Below, in pieces: positions 34,831 through 48,100 of a stretch of DNA of 64,000 nt. Source of the stretch: Ypsolopha sequella (lineage: Eukaryota > Arthropoda > Insecta > Lepidoptera > Ypsolophidae); NCBI GenBank assembly GCA_934047225.1, contig OW203997.1:10464417-10528416 (forward strand), in the 5' to 3' direction. Both the position numbers and the translations under genes were made by a program. Position 1 is the stretch's first letter, and each line of letters begins with the position of its first letter. Under the pieces are notes generated by a model. It had not been told where the DNA came from. It was given only the letters and a program-made list of their open reading frames with translations, and did not search any database.

Positions 34831-36025
34831 TTAAGAGTATGGCCTACCCTAGCAACTTTTTTTATTACCCTTCCGGCACAACAAGTCCAATGGCAACGAC
34901 TTTATTAGCTTTTGATAGAGGCGATTATATGTTGGCTCAATCGCCTCTTTTTCTTGGACGCGTAATATCAATTATTACTGAACGAAACAACAAATGGGAG
35001 TGTTTTTAGCTATTACAGAAACATTTTGTGGGCAAAAAAATATTTAATTTAAATAGATTGACTTCATATTTCTATTACTTATTTTAGGAACAAAAAAAAA
35101 ACAATTGAAAGGGATTGACCTTAAGGGTCGCTTGCGCCAAACATGCTCTCGCATTTGGACAATTTAGCAAAATATTAAAACAAAATATTTTTAACAAATA
35201 TTTGTGTAGGTAGTTAAGGAGTTGAACTATATTATAATTTTTCAGATTTGACACAAGTATCACAAGCATCGGGAAAAAAGTCGGAAATATCACTAAAATC
35301 ACGAAAAACGTAATTTGGCGTTGCAAACAGAAAAAAAAATGTATTTTTTGTTACAAATTGAAATATATTTTTTGCGTAAAGAGTTCAAAGTATCTTAATA
35401 GCAATATATTATATGAATAAGGTAACCTTATTCATATAATATATTGATATTTTTTTCCTATAGTTATTTAAAAAGAACTGTACAAAAAAAATGTAGAATG
35501 TTTGAGTATTTCTTTTAAAATAACGAAAGGAAATAAAAAAATAATAAAAATCTGTAAAGGATACTTTCATTTATTTACTCTATAAAAAAAAATGTAGTTA
35601 GATCAGTAGCCTGAGCATACAAGTTCCAAAGCCAAATTACGTTTTCCGTGATTTTACTGATTTTTCCGATTTTTTTTCTCGATGATTGTGACACTTGTGT
35701 CAAATCTGAAAAACAATAATGTAGTCCAACTTTTTAACTACTTACACAAATTTGATTGGTTAAAAATATTTTGTTTTAATAAGCTAAATTGTCCAAACGC
35801 GAGAGCATGTTTGGCGCAACCGACCCTTATTTGCGGAACATTTAAAAACAAAAAAAAAACAAATAAATCTTAAGACGTTGCTTATTAGTTCGTTGACTTA
35901 ATAAAAGACTCACAAAACAAATGTATCTTTTGCAATATAAGGAGAGACCTAATTTGTTCTAAATAACCATCAAAAGTCTAGCGTTGTTTAATTTGTTCAT
36001 GTTCTAGGGTCAGGTCGATCCTTAA
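34831..36025 (+). mobile_element. TTAA family A, copy 3, carrying a nested foldback
   Basis: TTAA at 34831-34834 and 36022-36025. Family-A sequence occupies 34831-35120 and 35830-36025. The middle is a separate long-armed foldback element (35122-35829). The 3' end GTTCTAGGGTCAGGTCGATC with TTAA matches copy 4. Confidence 0.85.
35122..35829. mobile_element. Foldback element nested in family-A copy 3
   Basis: Arms of about 208 bp (35122-35330 and 35622-35829) share TAAGGGTCG at the tips, CAAACATGCTCTCGC, and GACACAAGTATCACAAGCAT-like inner parts. The loop holds a 43-bp perfect palindrome (35403-35445) of the form AATATATTATATGAATAAGG and its complement. No frame is recognisable. Confidence 0.85.
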
Positions 36026-36267
36026 GATCACATAATTTTCCAAGTAAAATGTTTTTAACTAAATATACTCAGAGCCCTTTAGAAATTAGTCAAGTTGAAG
36101 TACAGTTTGTATACAGCCAATGTTATTGACCCTATTCAAAAGTTCTCAATTTAACGCGTATGTATATTACGCGACAAACAGGAGTGTGGACGATATCATA
36201 CTGACATTGTGTAGTCACCCGCACTCCGCCATGTCGCGTACTTTAGGTATATGTTTGGTACGTAATA

Positions 36268-36484
36268 AAATTTTATTGTCAAACCAGGAGAAATCGTGTC
36301 GAAAACGATATCATTTCAAAAAATATTTGAATCGAGCCGAATTTCTCCAATCGCGTTTCTGTTTAACAGATCCCTAGAAAAAAAATCCAAAAACAATATA
36401 CTATTTCATCAAAATAATACCTTCTTTACTGAAGTAGATAATATGCAAGTTCTAAAAGTGTCGATTTTTTCCCCCTTGCCTTAA
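36268..36484 (+). mobile_element. TTAA family B, 3' half
   Basis: It begins abruptly at about 36268 within the family (TTGTCAAACCAGGAGAAAT...). It continues through AACAGATCCCTAGAAAAAAA to a terminal CCTTAA at 36479-36484. The 5' half is absent. Confidence 0.75.
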
Positions 36485-36541
36485 CTGATTGAGACTATGC
36501 GTAAAATATATGTGCAATTGTGTATTTTTTACCGACTCTTA

Positions 36542-36995
36542 TTAAGGCGATTACCTTCTCCAAATTAGCAGCTCGATATTTGTCGGTACGAATATTGACG
36601 GAAACGATTTTAAAATAACGTTCATATCAGCGCGCAATGCATAGTGGCTGTTACGACGCTCGCTGCGTCCTTGATAGGGTGAAATAGGAGAGAATAATAC
36701 TTTTCACATGGACGTGATTGTTCAATTGAATGTTATGTTTATAGATATCAGGTTTATCTATTTATCAAAGCATATGTATTAAATCGACTAAACCGCTTAG
36801 GAGCAGTAAGAAATTGTAGCCAAAAACACCAATCGGTTGTTTTTTTTTCATCTGGATGTTTTGGTGTTATGAAAAAGAAAAATGTTGCATATGTTGTCTG
36901 GTAATTCACAATACATTTTTTCAATATTTTTGTCTTGGCCATAAACGAGGAATGGGCTGGAGAAAGTACCCATTTGGCGATACAAAGCGCCTTAA
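36542..36995 (+). mobile_element. TTAA family C, copy 2
   Basis: Bounded by TTAAGGCGATTACCTTCTCC at 36542 and TACAAAGCGCCTTAA at 36995. It lies only 57 bp after the truncated family-B copy. No coding frame. Confidence 0.9.
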
Positions 36996-39574
36996 GAGAA
37001 AGTACAGAAGTTAGTGTACACACAGTATAATCACTATCTGCTGAGGTTTAAGTTTACAAATAAACTAATGTAATAAAAAATAAAAAAACTTTACGATAAT
37101 AATCAGACGCAGAACATAGAAACTATGTCATGCTTGTTTTTAATAGCTTCACTTACTTTATGAATTATCCCAATTTTGTCTCTTTTCTAATTCATTTTAA
37201 ACCATGAAATTGTAATATTTTATACTTGCGATTGTCGGCACTTGATGAAACATAGAAAGCATCTTAATTTTGAATGATGTAACATTTTACATCTGAAAAA
37301 AATTCTCTTCTCACGGCTAATTGTTCGATGTCTAACTTAGTCTATTCCAGTAACATTGTCTTGTTTGTGATGTACCTGTTTATTTTTTGTTTATTTTCAG
37401 ACCACATCACTCAACATCAATCTTATTCTCTTCAGCACATCTCCTCAAAGTTCCTATTTTACTTAAGAGTTGCTTTTCTTTTTTTCTGATTCTTTGAAAG
37501 TAAAACATTTTCTTTTTATTTATTACGCATGCTTTATTAGAATTTTCTCCGAAATACCGAGTAACGCTTCAGCTCTTACGTGGTACACAATGATATCTAC
37601 GCAACCGCAACAATCATAATAATTAAACGATTAAACTTGAACTCCAAAAGAATCGTGCAGTAGATTAAACAACAAACCGACTACAAATCCGCGGGAAGTT
37701 ACATCACTATTTGAATCAAATGGCAGTATATTTTAGGATGTAAAACAACACCGAACGAAAACACGTGGCTGGCTTGCAAAATTACACACAATTTCTTAAG
37801 AATATTAAAAGCACTCTTTAAAAGGTCTATTGCAACTAAAAAGTTGCACAAACTCTATAAAAATAAACTCGGATGGAAACATTGCGTGAAAACATAATCC
37901 TGCCAAATCAAAACAACCCTTTCTTTCGAGCATTGTATAGACTAAGAAGGTGTTCTGTATTTGTATTCGTATTAATGTGTCAAGGTTTAAACGCTTACTA
38001 AATGCATTCGTCCACAAAAACCGGTAAATTCATACGACTCGCCCAATGTCAGTTCCGTTCATTTTAGGATTCCGTTGCCATAAAATATCTTTTTATATAC
38101 AATATATTTATTGTAAAAGCCCGAATGGTGGTATATCTAAAATCGTACTTATAAATCTTAAGATTTATGTGTAGATTAATATTTTAATTGAAGGAATTGA
38201 TATAAAATAGGCTGGATTTTTGGGTTTTCACTATTTCCATTTCACACATGCTAAGATTCACCAGTTATAATTTTGGGGATAAAACAAGAAATTATGATTT
38301 AGGTATTATTTATATATTATTTTAATAATATGTATTTCTTACTTAAATTATGGAAAGAATTAAATCTATCAATACCTGCAGATAAGCTATCGATATAATT
38401 TAAAAATATTTTCAATACAGTCAAAATACTGAGAATATAAAATAAATACGCAAAACTTGAAAAATTCAGCGCTTGCCCTTCAGTCAAGGACATTTTTTCG
38501 ACACCTTCCCGAACACGTTTTATAACTTTAACAACTTCGTCTATATTCATAAAGAGTAATTGTTAAAAAAAAACCTCTTTGTTATTGGGTTGCTTTTGTG
38601 TGAAGCCTATGAATTACTTAATAATATTGCTAGGGGGCACGGACGGTATGACGCCAGATCGCCAAATTGTTTTGAATAAATATACATTACTTATGTCACC
38701 GACAGATTCTAAAATTTATAATTTCACTATACATTTGTTTAATTCTTTCTTATTACTTATTGTAGACAAAAAACATATTATCTCTAAAACGAGATTTTTT
38801 TCAGCAAACCCGGATTGATAAATAGAAGTCATAATAAAAATCGTATTCTTCTCATTTTGAATGACATCTCATCAATCTTTACAATTGACCTACAGAACCT
38901 CAAGCTATAAATTTGTTCCCACTTTATTTTATTTTTACACGTTCGTAAAACGTGACGTACTACACTAAAATAGTAAGTTGGACCGAGTTCCACTCAATTT
39001 CGGTAAAATATGTATTATCTAGCTAAAGTTATATACAATAAAATAATATAACAACTAATAAATTATAATAACTTGTTTAGTTTAGGAAATATAATTTGAG
39101 CCAATTCGGATTAACAACAATTGAACAATACAGGCACATACCGGTAAGTTACGATTCACGGGCACGACTATATATAAACTGTGAACAACAAATGTTGAGA
39201 CTTTTAATTCTTTAGAAGCAACAGCAACCGAGAAAATTGTAAAAAAGGCCCTCATTTTTACCTAACATTTTATTTACAAACATACGTAATGTTATGTCCG
39301 ACATAGTAAAAGAATATCAAATTTTGAAAACATTCACTAATGGGTTCAGGTCTGATAAACACCAATACACATTAGAATGTATCAAGACCTTTTACACCAT
39401 TAACATTTTTGTGTAAATACGTGTTCTGGTTTAATGAACCTATTATAACACGATAGATAAGCTGTCCCATTCATCAGCCCGAATTATATAATTATATATT
39501 ATATAATATTATATAATTATATATAAATATGTATAAGCTTACTTTGGTTGACGTAGCCAAGTTTGTACTGGAAA
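36996..39574. other. Intergenic stretch
   Basis: No recognised gene. A 77-codon minus-strand frame at 38317-38550 is described under findings. An AT palindrome (about 39483-39530) consists of repeated TTATATAATTATAT words. Confidence 0.4.
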
Positions 39575-39787
39575 TTCACTTCCAGCAACATAGGAACCTT
39601 GCTGGATGACATCCCATTCCACGTTGCTGTCAGCCTGCGACTTGGACTGGTCAGCGTCACGGGTGACCCACGGGCTGGCACATTCCTCAGACAGCGATTA
39701 TGTTTAGCTATTCAGCGTAAGAAATTCGCCAGCATACTGGGCACTTCGCCACGAAGCAGCGATTCAGATGAAGCCTTTTATTTGTAA
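39575..39787 (+). pseudogene. Second fragment of the same retrotransposon C-terminus
   Basis: The plus-strand translation includes VTGDPRAGTFLRQRLCLAIQ, then FASILGTSPRSSDSDEAFYL and a stop at 39787. It aligns by eye with the end of the fragment at 11214-11669. Only the last 60-70 residues survive. The WDATCVDTLAPSH region is absent. Confidence 0.65.
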
Positions 39788-40125
39788 TTTTTTTTCATTT
39801 ATTACAACACCCTTTTTTTATGAATTAACAAATTTGTAGCTGGGGGTCTAGCTTAGCAGACCTATCCGACCTCTCCAGGTAGATCAACAGAGTGAGAGAG
39901 AGTACTGTATAACGCTATATCGAGCTCGATATGGTTTGCTATGCTAGACTAGCTGGTACAGTTCGAAAAGACATTGTTTTGCTATCTACAAAGGCGTTTT
40001 AGTCTTTGTACCCTGACGCCTTAGTAGATTATCGAAGCAATTTCTTAATTTACTGTGGATAAAAGAGTTGTGCGGTTTATAGCAATAGGAGCTAAACTTT
40101 ATCTTTGGAAAAAAACAAAACTCAG

Positions 40126-40657
40126 GATTCGCGAGTCAGACTCGCGTACCTAGGGTTCCATATAGTGGATGAAAAATGTAATTTTCTCATTTTGTGTTCG
40201 TGAATTTCCCAACCGCTATATTTTTCCTGTAATCTTAACGTATGAATTTATGACCATGATTTTTTTATTATTTTTCGGTCGTCCAGTTGTAGAGATAAGG
40301 GGGGGGACAAATATGTATGTTATTGTGGTTTTTCAAAGATTTCTCTAAATCAGTGCCAATAAATATAGGGTATGTATTTTTATCACCTCTTTTATATGTA
40401 CAATTTGATACCCATATAGTATTTTTAGAACTTTTTATTTATTTTTTCTCTCTTTTGTATTGAAAATATTTTGAACAATCACATTTTTTTTTGTGCCGCT
40501 TTTATGTTGAATATTTTTGTACTGTTTTTGTAGCAAATTTCAAGTTGTTATCTTTAACAGTGCTAAAGTTATGAGGCTGTGACATACGGATGGACGGACG
40601 GATAACGGAGTCTCACCATAAAGATCCTTTTGTACCTTTTAGGTACTACGGAACCCT
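40126..40657 (+). repeat. GTCY repeat, plus copy
   Basis: It starts GCGAGTCAGACTCGCGTACC and GGGTTCCATAT and ends with ACGGATGGACGGACGG, a gap, and GTACTACGGAACCCTA. Both family ends are present. It is inverted relative to the next repeat. Confidence 0.7.
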
Positions 40658-40726
40658 AAAAAGATAAATGAAAGCAAAATATTGCAGTTAGTTTTGATAC
40701 GAATTTGTAGAAGAAGCAATGGTTTA

Positions 40727-41148
40727 TAGGGTTCCGTACCGGAAGGCCAAAACAAGGCCCTGTTAGTGTCACACGGCTGTCTGTCTGTCTGTCTGTCCAT
40801 TTCTCTATCTGTCCGACAAATGTTAACCCAAAACCGAATATTGACTTATAAATTTGATTATATAATCTATTTTTCTGGAGGGCCGGAATACATGAAATTA
40901 AATAGAAAACGAAAATGGCGTCAAATTTTTTTTTCTTTCTTAACCTAGCATGTGGAGTGGGGTGTCATTGTCTAGAATTCGCATTGAGTAGAGTACTTAT
41001 AAATATGTTTTCTATTTTATTTTCAAAATCAAGGAAATAGGGGGCTGTCAAATTTTTAGGCTATGTTTGTTATTTTTTTTTAAACATATTCACTTTTCTA
41101 AATTGTACGAAACCCCTTAGGGCGCGAGTTCTACTCGCACTTGAACGG
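40727..41148 (-). repeat. GTCY repeat, minus copy
   Basis: It starts TAGGGTTCCGTACCGG and GGCTGTCTGTCTGTCTGTCT and ends GGCGCGAGTTCTACTCGCAC. It is the same family as 40126-40657 in reverse, separated by ~70 bp. Confidence 0.7.
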
Positions 41149-41385
41149 TTTTTTGTATTCTCTTCAATGGGTACCCTCATCAAAGTCATCAACCATGATT
41201 GTTCATCTGTCAGACTGTCAGGGCATGGTCACTCGACGGGACATTTAGGTAGGGAAGAGGAAGTGTTATGAAAATATTATAGTCCAATCAAAGAAGAGAC
41301 AATTCTTCTCTCGGTGCAACTTTGCAGAGTGATAATCATGAAGTAGAGTATATTTATATAGAATAGTGCGCTGAGATGTTGTAAA

Positions 41386-41989
41386 GTAGGGCCACTGAGT
41401 GATGGCACTTATGACAGCTGTAATTAGTGATGAGGTACATTTCAAATTTTGGTTAAAAATAAAAATCAAGTGTGAGTTTACTCAACATTAGACACGTCAT
41501 TCAACATTCAACATAATAATAAAAAAGACAAATGTGCCAAATTTGCCGCCGTGACCAGAGGATTTCATTATTGAATCATTCCGATTCTGACACTATGACA
41601 TAATCACTCCCCGTTAAAGCATCGTCAAGTTGAAGAGTTGTTTAAATATCTAAATCGAGAAAAGTATTTTACTATCATTAATTAGTTTCGTTTAGTTTAA
41701 TTTCGTCATTGTTTTGTTTTTAATTAAATATTATTGCGTAACTTGGTGACCTCAAACACAACCTATAAAAGATGAGAAACTTTTTATCTAAGAAAAAAAA
41801 ATCTTTGTTTCTGTACGAATTCTATTGCACAATAAAGTAACATTCAAATCGAAAAATAATAACCGAAACAAGTAGTACATCACTATCAACAATGAAGTAT
41901 TACATTTTTTTATTCACACTTACTTATAAATAACTACGATACTTTGTAGGCATTTAAACGTCATAGGCGCCATCACTCAGTGGCCCTAC
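41386..41989. mobile_element. TIR element (~600 bp)
   Basis: Ends GTAGGGCCACTGAGTGATGG and CCATCACTCAGTGGCCCTAC are perfect inverse copies. The interior contains no recognised frame. Flanking duplications are not clear. Confidence 0.8.
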
Positions 41990-42189
41990 GTTAAATAGTA
42001 TGGATAAAATCTAAACTAAGAGGTTTTGAAACTTGCCCAAAGGATGCTGTACATTTTCTCATATAAATATTTTACGCAGTTGCTAAAGTGTGTCGAGTGA
42101 AAAACTCATGGTTCCTGGAGTCCGAACCGTCTGCTGACGTGTTCTTTGATTCTAAAGGTCAATTTGTTTGTAAATTTATTAGTTATTAT

Positions 42190-42350
42190 AGCCGATTCTA
42201 AAGGCTTTAATTTTAGTTTTAGTCCTGGCAAAACTAAATTTCATTCATTACAAAATAGTCCTTAAAAGTTAGGAACAGAATCTAAATTACTTTGGAATAA
42301 TTGTATGTTTGACAGCACTAAAACTAAAATTAAAGCCTTCCGAATCGGCT
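42190..42350. mobile_element. Foldback MITE
   Basis: Arms AGCCGATTCTAAAGGCTTTA... (42190-42224) and its inverse (42318-42350), with a TAATTTTAGTTTTAG inner pair. Confidence 0.8.
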
Positions 42351-42954
42351 ACATTGTTTGGCTAAAAGTTAAGTAAAATATGTTAATTAAACTATTTAAT
42401 CTAATAATTATTGTAATTGGGTTCACCCGTAATCAATATCCTATCAACACATATTAATAAAAGAGTAGAACCCGATGTGTCTGTACATTGAAGAACAGTT
42501 ACAAAAATAGAAAGGGGGTGACTAAAAAAGAGTAATAAAAGACAAATCAGCGATTTTTAGAATTCTCCTCTGTCTGTCTGTCTGTGTGTTCGACACATCT
42601 CAAAAACCACTAAACGGATTTTTTTGTACTTTTCACAAAAAAATCCGTTTGATTAGAATATAGGTTTTGTTTTATTCAAATAGGACGTCAGAAAAAGAAA
42701 ATCACCACTTAGAGATTTTTTGGAATTTACTTTTCTACTGTCAGAAGTTACATAGCAAATAATATTTCCGGTCGATCGATGAAGGCATATACGCCAAGAA
42801 CGATTGTATAATTTAAAAAAAACAAGAAATGGTTAGAATTACGTAGCATTTAAAATTTTATTACATGAAAATCAGCAGATGGCGCTGTTCATTATACATA
42901 AAGAAATATTTAGGTACTATAATAACTGGATATTGTAAAGCTAAGTATATTAAA

Positions 42955-43250
42955 AAACTGTAAAAGAAAAGAGCTGTGTCTGTCTGTCCATTGATGTTAT
43001 TCCAAAAAAAGCGGTGCAGGATAATTATAAAAAAGGTCGGAATTTTTGTCGGTATTTCATTCACTACGCAAAAACTACTGAACGGGTTTTGATGCGGTTA
43101 CCACTGTACGATCCTCAGCAGTGAGACATGGATTATAAAGAAAGAAGGGAGATCATTATTCGATAACTTATTATACAACTTGAAAACTGGGACACTGTGG
43201 CCGCATTGTTTTCTTCCACGCGGACAAAGTCGCGGGCAACAGCTATAGTT
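42955..43250 (+). repeat. RTE-type 3' repeat, copy 1
   Basis: Begins ACTGTAAAAGAAAAGAGC with a GTCTGTCTGTCC tract. It contains AAAAACTACTGAACGGGTTT and GATCCTCAGCAGTGAG and ends TCCACGCGGACAAAGTCGCG then GGCAAC. It matches 49446-49745 throughout. Confidence 0.75.
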
Positions 43251-43792
43251 GGAAAAAATGTATAAATAAATGGTAGGTATATATAGTTATGTTGAAAAGG
43301 TACCTAGTTACTTTAGTAAGATGAATTTTACCCAAAAACATACGACCTTGAAGGTAAATAAGGATGATACAATATTGTTTGTATGAATATTCATGATGAA
43401 TACTCATACAGATAAAAGCTTGTTAAATAAAAATTATTTAAAGAACAAAGCCTTGATATCAGAATCCGGGTCCAAAGTTCTATACAAGTATTTTGTACCA
43501 ACAAAGTATTTACAAACACACCTAGATCAAGAAATCAAGAACTCTATAATTCTTTGTTTTTTTTTTTTTGCATTTTTATCAATTTTTGTTCCAGCTACTT
43601 TGGAGCAATAGCGCGAATTTTCAATTCTAACTGCAACTAAAAGTCGAGGGTTGAAAATCCGTGACGGCACAAAATTTTCAATAAAATTGAGTTCAATTAG
43701 CGTTAAATACTGTACAATTAAGTAACTTAATACATTTTACTCTTTTAACGCAAGCTGAAGATCATGCGTCCTAGGACACGAGTAATGCCACC

Positions 43793-44049
43793 AGTGGCGT
43801 GCACAGAACTTTTTGCTGGAAAAGCAAGCAATTGGTCAAGAATAACAATAAAAAAAATATGAAAAAATTTTAATATCACTTTGAAAACAAAAGTTTGTAT
43901 TGGAAATTTTCACTCTAGGGTAGACATTGGCATTGGCGTCATACACATTTTTTTTTTCAAAGTGATATTAAAAAATTTTCTTATTTTTTTTTATTGTTAT
44001 TCTTGACAAATTGCTTGCTTTTCTAGCAAAAAGTTCTGTGCACGCTACT
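43793..44049. mobile_element. Foldback element with a 7-bp target duplication
   Basis: Arms of ~95 bp (43793-43889 and 43955-44049) begin AGTGGCGTGCACAGAAC and its inverse. TGCCACC occurs immediately outside on the left and one base outside on the right, a likely target-site duplication. The tip and duplication length fit a hAT-like MITE. Confidence 0.8.
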
Positions 44050-44701
44050 TTGCCACCTCACATCAAGATCAAGTAAATACAAGCAAGGCAAGGATGTAAA
44101 CTTCAAAACTATTTAGGCCGCTGAGACCCAAAAGTAACAAGCCATACATTTTGAATACAAAACACAGCAACTACAAATGCGAGGCCGAAGGCCGAACTTT
44201 GAACATCGAGATCAAGTGAGTTAAGGGCGTTGCCAAAGTCTGAACCATAGGTAAACTATGAAACCGATACTTATTTGAATAGCGAGGTCAAAGGCCGAGC
44301 CATAAATTAAAAAACATATTAGGTAAATTACAAGAGTAGTTTGGCTAAATAACAGCATCACACATATAAATTTTAAATAGCTAAGTTGACGATTCATAAA
44401 CTCTGTCTGAGTGAGAGATGTCGCCCGCCAATTCATCCGCTTGGATTTGGAATATATACAGTATCTTGTACCCGTTAGAAAGGCATTTTCGATTTAAAAG
44501 ATTACACCCCGTTTTATTTCCCTAAATCGTTTCGAAAAATCTTTTGTAAGTGCACCTCTACACTATAAAAGGAACAAAGTATACATAACATACATAATGT
44601 TCCAAATTTCATGTTTCTATCTAAAGCAGATTAGGCTGCGCGTTGTCAGTCAGTCAGTCAGTCAGTCACTGAACTATTTTATATTAGATAGAAGATTGGT
44701 C
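44050..44701. other. Non-genic stretch
   Basis: No gene. A CAGTCAGTCAGTCAGTCAGT tract at 44647-44667 follows AGGCTGCGCGTTG, a short fragment of the 570-1570 repeat family. Confidence 0.45.
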
Positions 44702-45126
44702 TTAAGGCGATATGTAAAAGTTTTAGCGTCCCTGTTACTCCATATGCGAAAAAACCCTCAGTGCGAGAGGGACGGATTCATGAAAAAGTGGCAAAAAGTC
44801 GGTTTTTTATTAATATAAAATGTACTAAAGTTACTATCAAAATTTTGTTTAACCAGGTCCTAGATACCGTTAAAACCCATCTAATAAAATATAATTGCAG
44901 TCCATATGTCATTCTAAATTGTCAAACCAGGGAAATTGGTGTCGAAAAAGACCTCATTTCAATAAATATTTATATCGAGCCGAATTTCTTCAATTGCGTT
45001 TCTGTTTTAACAGATCCCTAGAAAAAGAATCCAAAAATAATATACTACTTTTTCAAAATAATACCTTCTTTATTGAAGTAGATATGCAAGTTCTTTGAGT
45101 GTCGATTTTTTTCCGTAGCGCCTTAA
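44702..45126 (+). mobile_element. TTAA family B, copy 2, full length
   Basis: Exactly bounded by TTAAGGCGATATG at 44702 and CGTAGCGCCTTAA at 45126, so the first eight bases are perfectly inverted at the other end. Overlapping short frames inside show no domain. Confidence 0.9.
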
Positions 45127-48100
45127 TATTCCACTCTCAGATAATTTATATCTCTTTCATGGACTCTCTTACTTAGTTACGAAATACACTGTGACATTAT
45201 GAATCTACAATGACAACCTTTTTTGTCGGTGTATGTATTACTCATAGCATATACCAAACCGCACTGTTTACCGCAAACTACGCGTTTAGACGCTAAAAGT
45301 TTTGTAAAAGGTGCTAGTTTTTTAGTTGGGTTCCGTACCAAAATAATATTAGCTAACCTTTTTCTTGCATCCATGGTCTGCCTTTCGCTTCACATCAAAA
45401 ATATTTATTTTGCTATATGGCGTATTTTGCCGTAACTAGAGTAAGAAGTGGTAAAAAAGTCAAAAAACACAACAACAAAATTAAATTAAATTAATATTTC
45501 AGGTCAAGGGTAAAAACCAAATACCACAAATCCCATACCACCAGAGTTTAAAAGTCAGATCTTCAAGTTTTCACGAGCAAATCACACATCTTGTCTTGTT
45601 TCGTACAGTCAAGATCACACACCTCAGATACATTGGACTTTGTACCTATCTTATCCTTTACTATAGGGGCTAATATAGTACTGCAAATGTATACCGTAAC
45701 TGGGTGTTGACTGTACAAGTTTGAAAATTCCGCATCATTTTCCACAGACAATGTCTGTGTTATCCATGCTTTTATAGCATGTATCGACGGGAATGAGTGC
45801 ATTCCGTTTTGCGCGTTAAATTGATGATTGACGTGATTTGATAGTTCCGTTTTGAAAAACTGCATCGACGCGTTTCATGCATAGAAACAAATTGGAGCAA
45901 ATATTGCGGAGAAAGCTGGTGGGAAGAGATTTTAAACACTACCTATACGTTTTACCATCTGATCCCGAGCGAAGCTCGGTGTCCCAGTTACTTACAAGTA
46001 CCTACATATATGAGCTTCCACCGTTGGAAGCTTCTTGGTGGCTTCAGTGGCTACCTGTTATCATTAAGCGGTTATATTCTCAAGCTTCCTATAATGTCAC
46101 TTAGATAGGATACCAAAATCGTATTACATTTGACGGCAAAAAGTAAATAATATTATATACAACAGTAAGTACTATATTACATAGCATATTTACTTTTTAC
46201 CGTCGAAGTATAGGTAAACTAACGTAAAATAAGAGTAGCAACACAACACCGCAACGTCAGGGACTTCATTTCATTTCCAATAGAATCTAGCATTTTTACA
46301 TGAGGATAAATAGAATGCTTGCCACCATTGAAATAATAATTATTTCGATGCATGCCACGAACAATTTTCCATGCCTTGTCGTCACGTGGTTGATGCGGTG
46401 TCAGCTCATATTATGTAGCAAGCGTTTCCGCGTCATCCGCACTCCTGTCGGCCATACAAGACGTCTCGATTGGTCATTTTACATTTGCTAAGAGTATGGA
46501 TGCCTACATATAATTTGCTGACGCTTGGCTTGCCTACAAACATTGGTACACATACAAGCGACTTGGCATTTGCAAATAGTTTAATATAAAATCCCAAAAA
46601 AAGTAAGAACATGCGAAACAAATAAATTTTTGCCTTTATTTTTGCTCATACTCACGTTTTATGAGAAGACCGTCCTTCGGCGCACAGCGGCTTTGCTATT
46701 GTAATCCGAAGGCTGACTTTAATAAAATTGAAAATCGTGTATGCCAAAGTGCGCGCGAAATGATTCAGAATGAGTCTAATTTCAAGATATATTAAAATTA
46801 CAATAAATTTATTTAGGTTACATTATTTCTACGCAGATCTTAATAAATTATATAATATAGATTATCAGTACATATATAGATTGATCAATATAGTTGACTT
46901 AACACTTCGATCAACAGTTGTACCCAATCACAATTGGACTTTTGTATAATGTTTACATAAAAGATTTTTTAATGAATATATTTATATATTTTTTTATATT
47001 TATGAGCACATGACTTCTTAAAACAAACGAAGGACATAAAAACTTTTCATTTGCAACAGAGCTTTTTTTTAATTTAGAAAAAAAGCCGAATATTTAGACA
47101 GGTTTTTGTGGCCACATAGGATTCAGATAATCGATCAATTTGACTTTGGACCAGTTTCTGATATCGCTAAGCTAAACCTGCCACTTGATTTTTCTATGAC
47201 TAATTTTAGGTTTATTATTATCCTTTTTCTTAATTAGTTTCTTCAGAATTCTGTCATATCCAAAATAAAAACTTTATCTACATAATGATGAGGATAAATA
47301 ATATGTTGGCTTAGGGAATAAACTAAAGCTTATGTCCAATCCCAGTGAAGCGACTAACTTTTAAAATATTTTTTCATTTACTTGTAATACATTTATAAAG
47401 TTTTACAAAGAGCGCCAAACTGCAAAACAGTTTGTTGGCGAAGCGCTCATATTAATTCGTGTATTTAAGTCTAATTAATGTATCAACTAATACAGCAAAA
47501 TCGCAATTTAACAATCTACGAGTACATTTATCTATCTGTTATACCTTGTTTATTATTTTAATTTTAACAATATACTTTTGAGTTTCGGTTTATGGTGCTT
47601 ATTTTTATTTTTTTTTCATCCAGCAAGAGAGGGTAGTTGTTACATAACTTCGAAGTCAAGTACTGTCTAGTTCTTTCCCCGTAATAACTTTTTGTTGATG
47701 GCTGTGTCAATGTACCTTTCTTAACAGATCTAGTGTAATGGCGGCGTACTACTGGGGCTTTATAATCTTAAGTTAAATATTCATATTTACGGTAAACAGA
47801 AAGGATCTTATAAACTGAAAATAACTTACCATAATCACCTTTACACTTCTCTTGGTATTTTTATCCACGAAATATTTCAATATTATTTTTTGTGTTTTTT
47901 TTTTTTTCTAAATAAGTTTTAAAGGCAATTCCATAAGAAGTTAAACCGTAACTTAGCAATGAGTCAGCAAGAGGATGGTTAGCAACGTACACGGTGCGTT
48001 TACAATTATTTATTTGATTCACGCATAAAATTTGTGCAATGGAACTCTACTTAAAGTAACCGCTCCACAACGAAACGTAATTAAAGCTGAGATTCTTACT

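Noticed and set aside
39241..39750. Possible spliced minus-strand gene (exon ending at a GTAAGT near 39546, next exon near 39250)
   Set aside because: The first part is antisense to a retrotransposon C-terminus read clearly on the plus strand, and the second soon hits a stop.
45563..45865. 100-codon minus-strand frame
   Set aside because: Half of it lies within a small TIR repeat (GTACAGTCAA ends). No domain or splice context.
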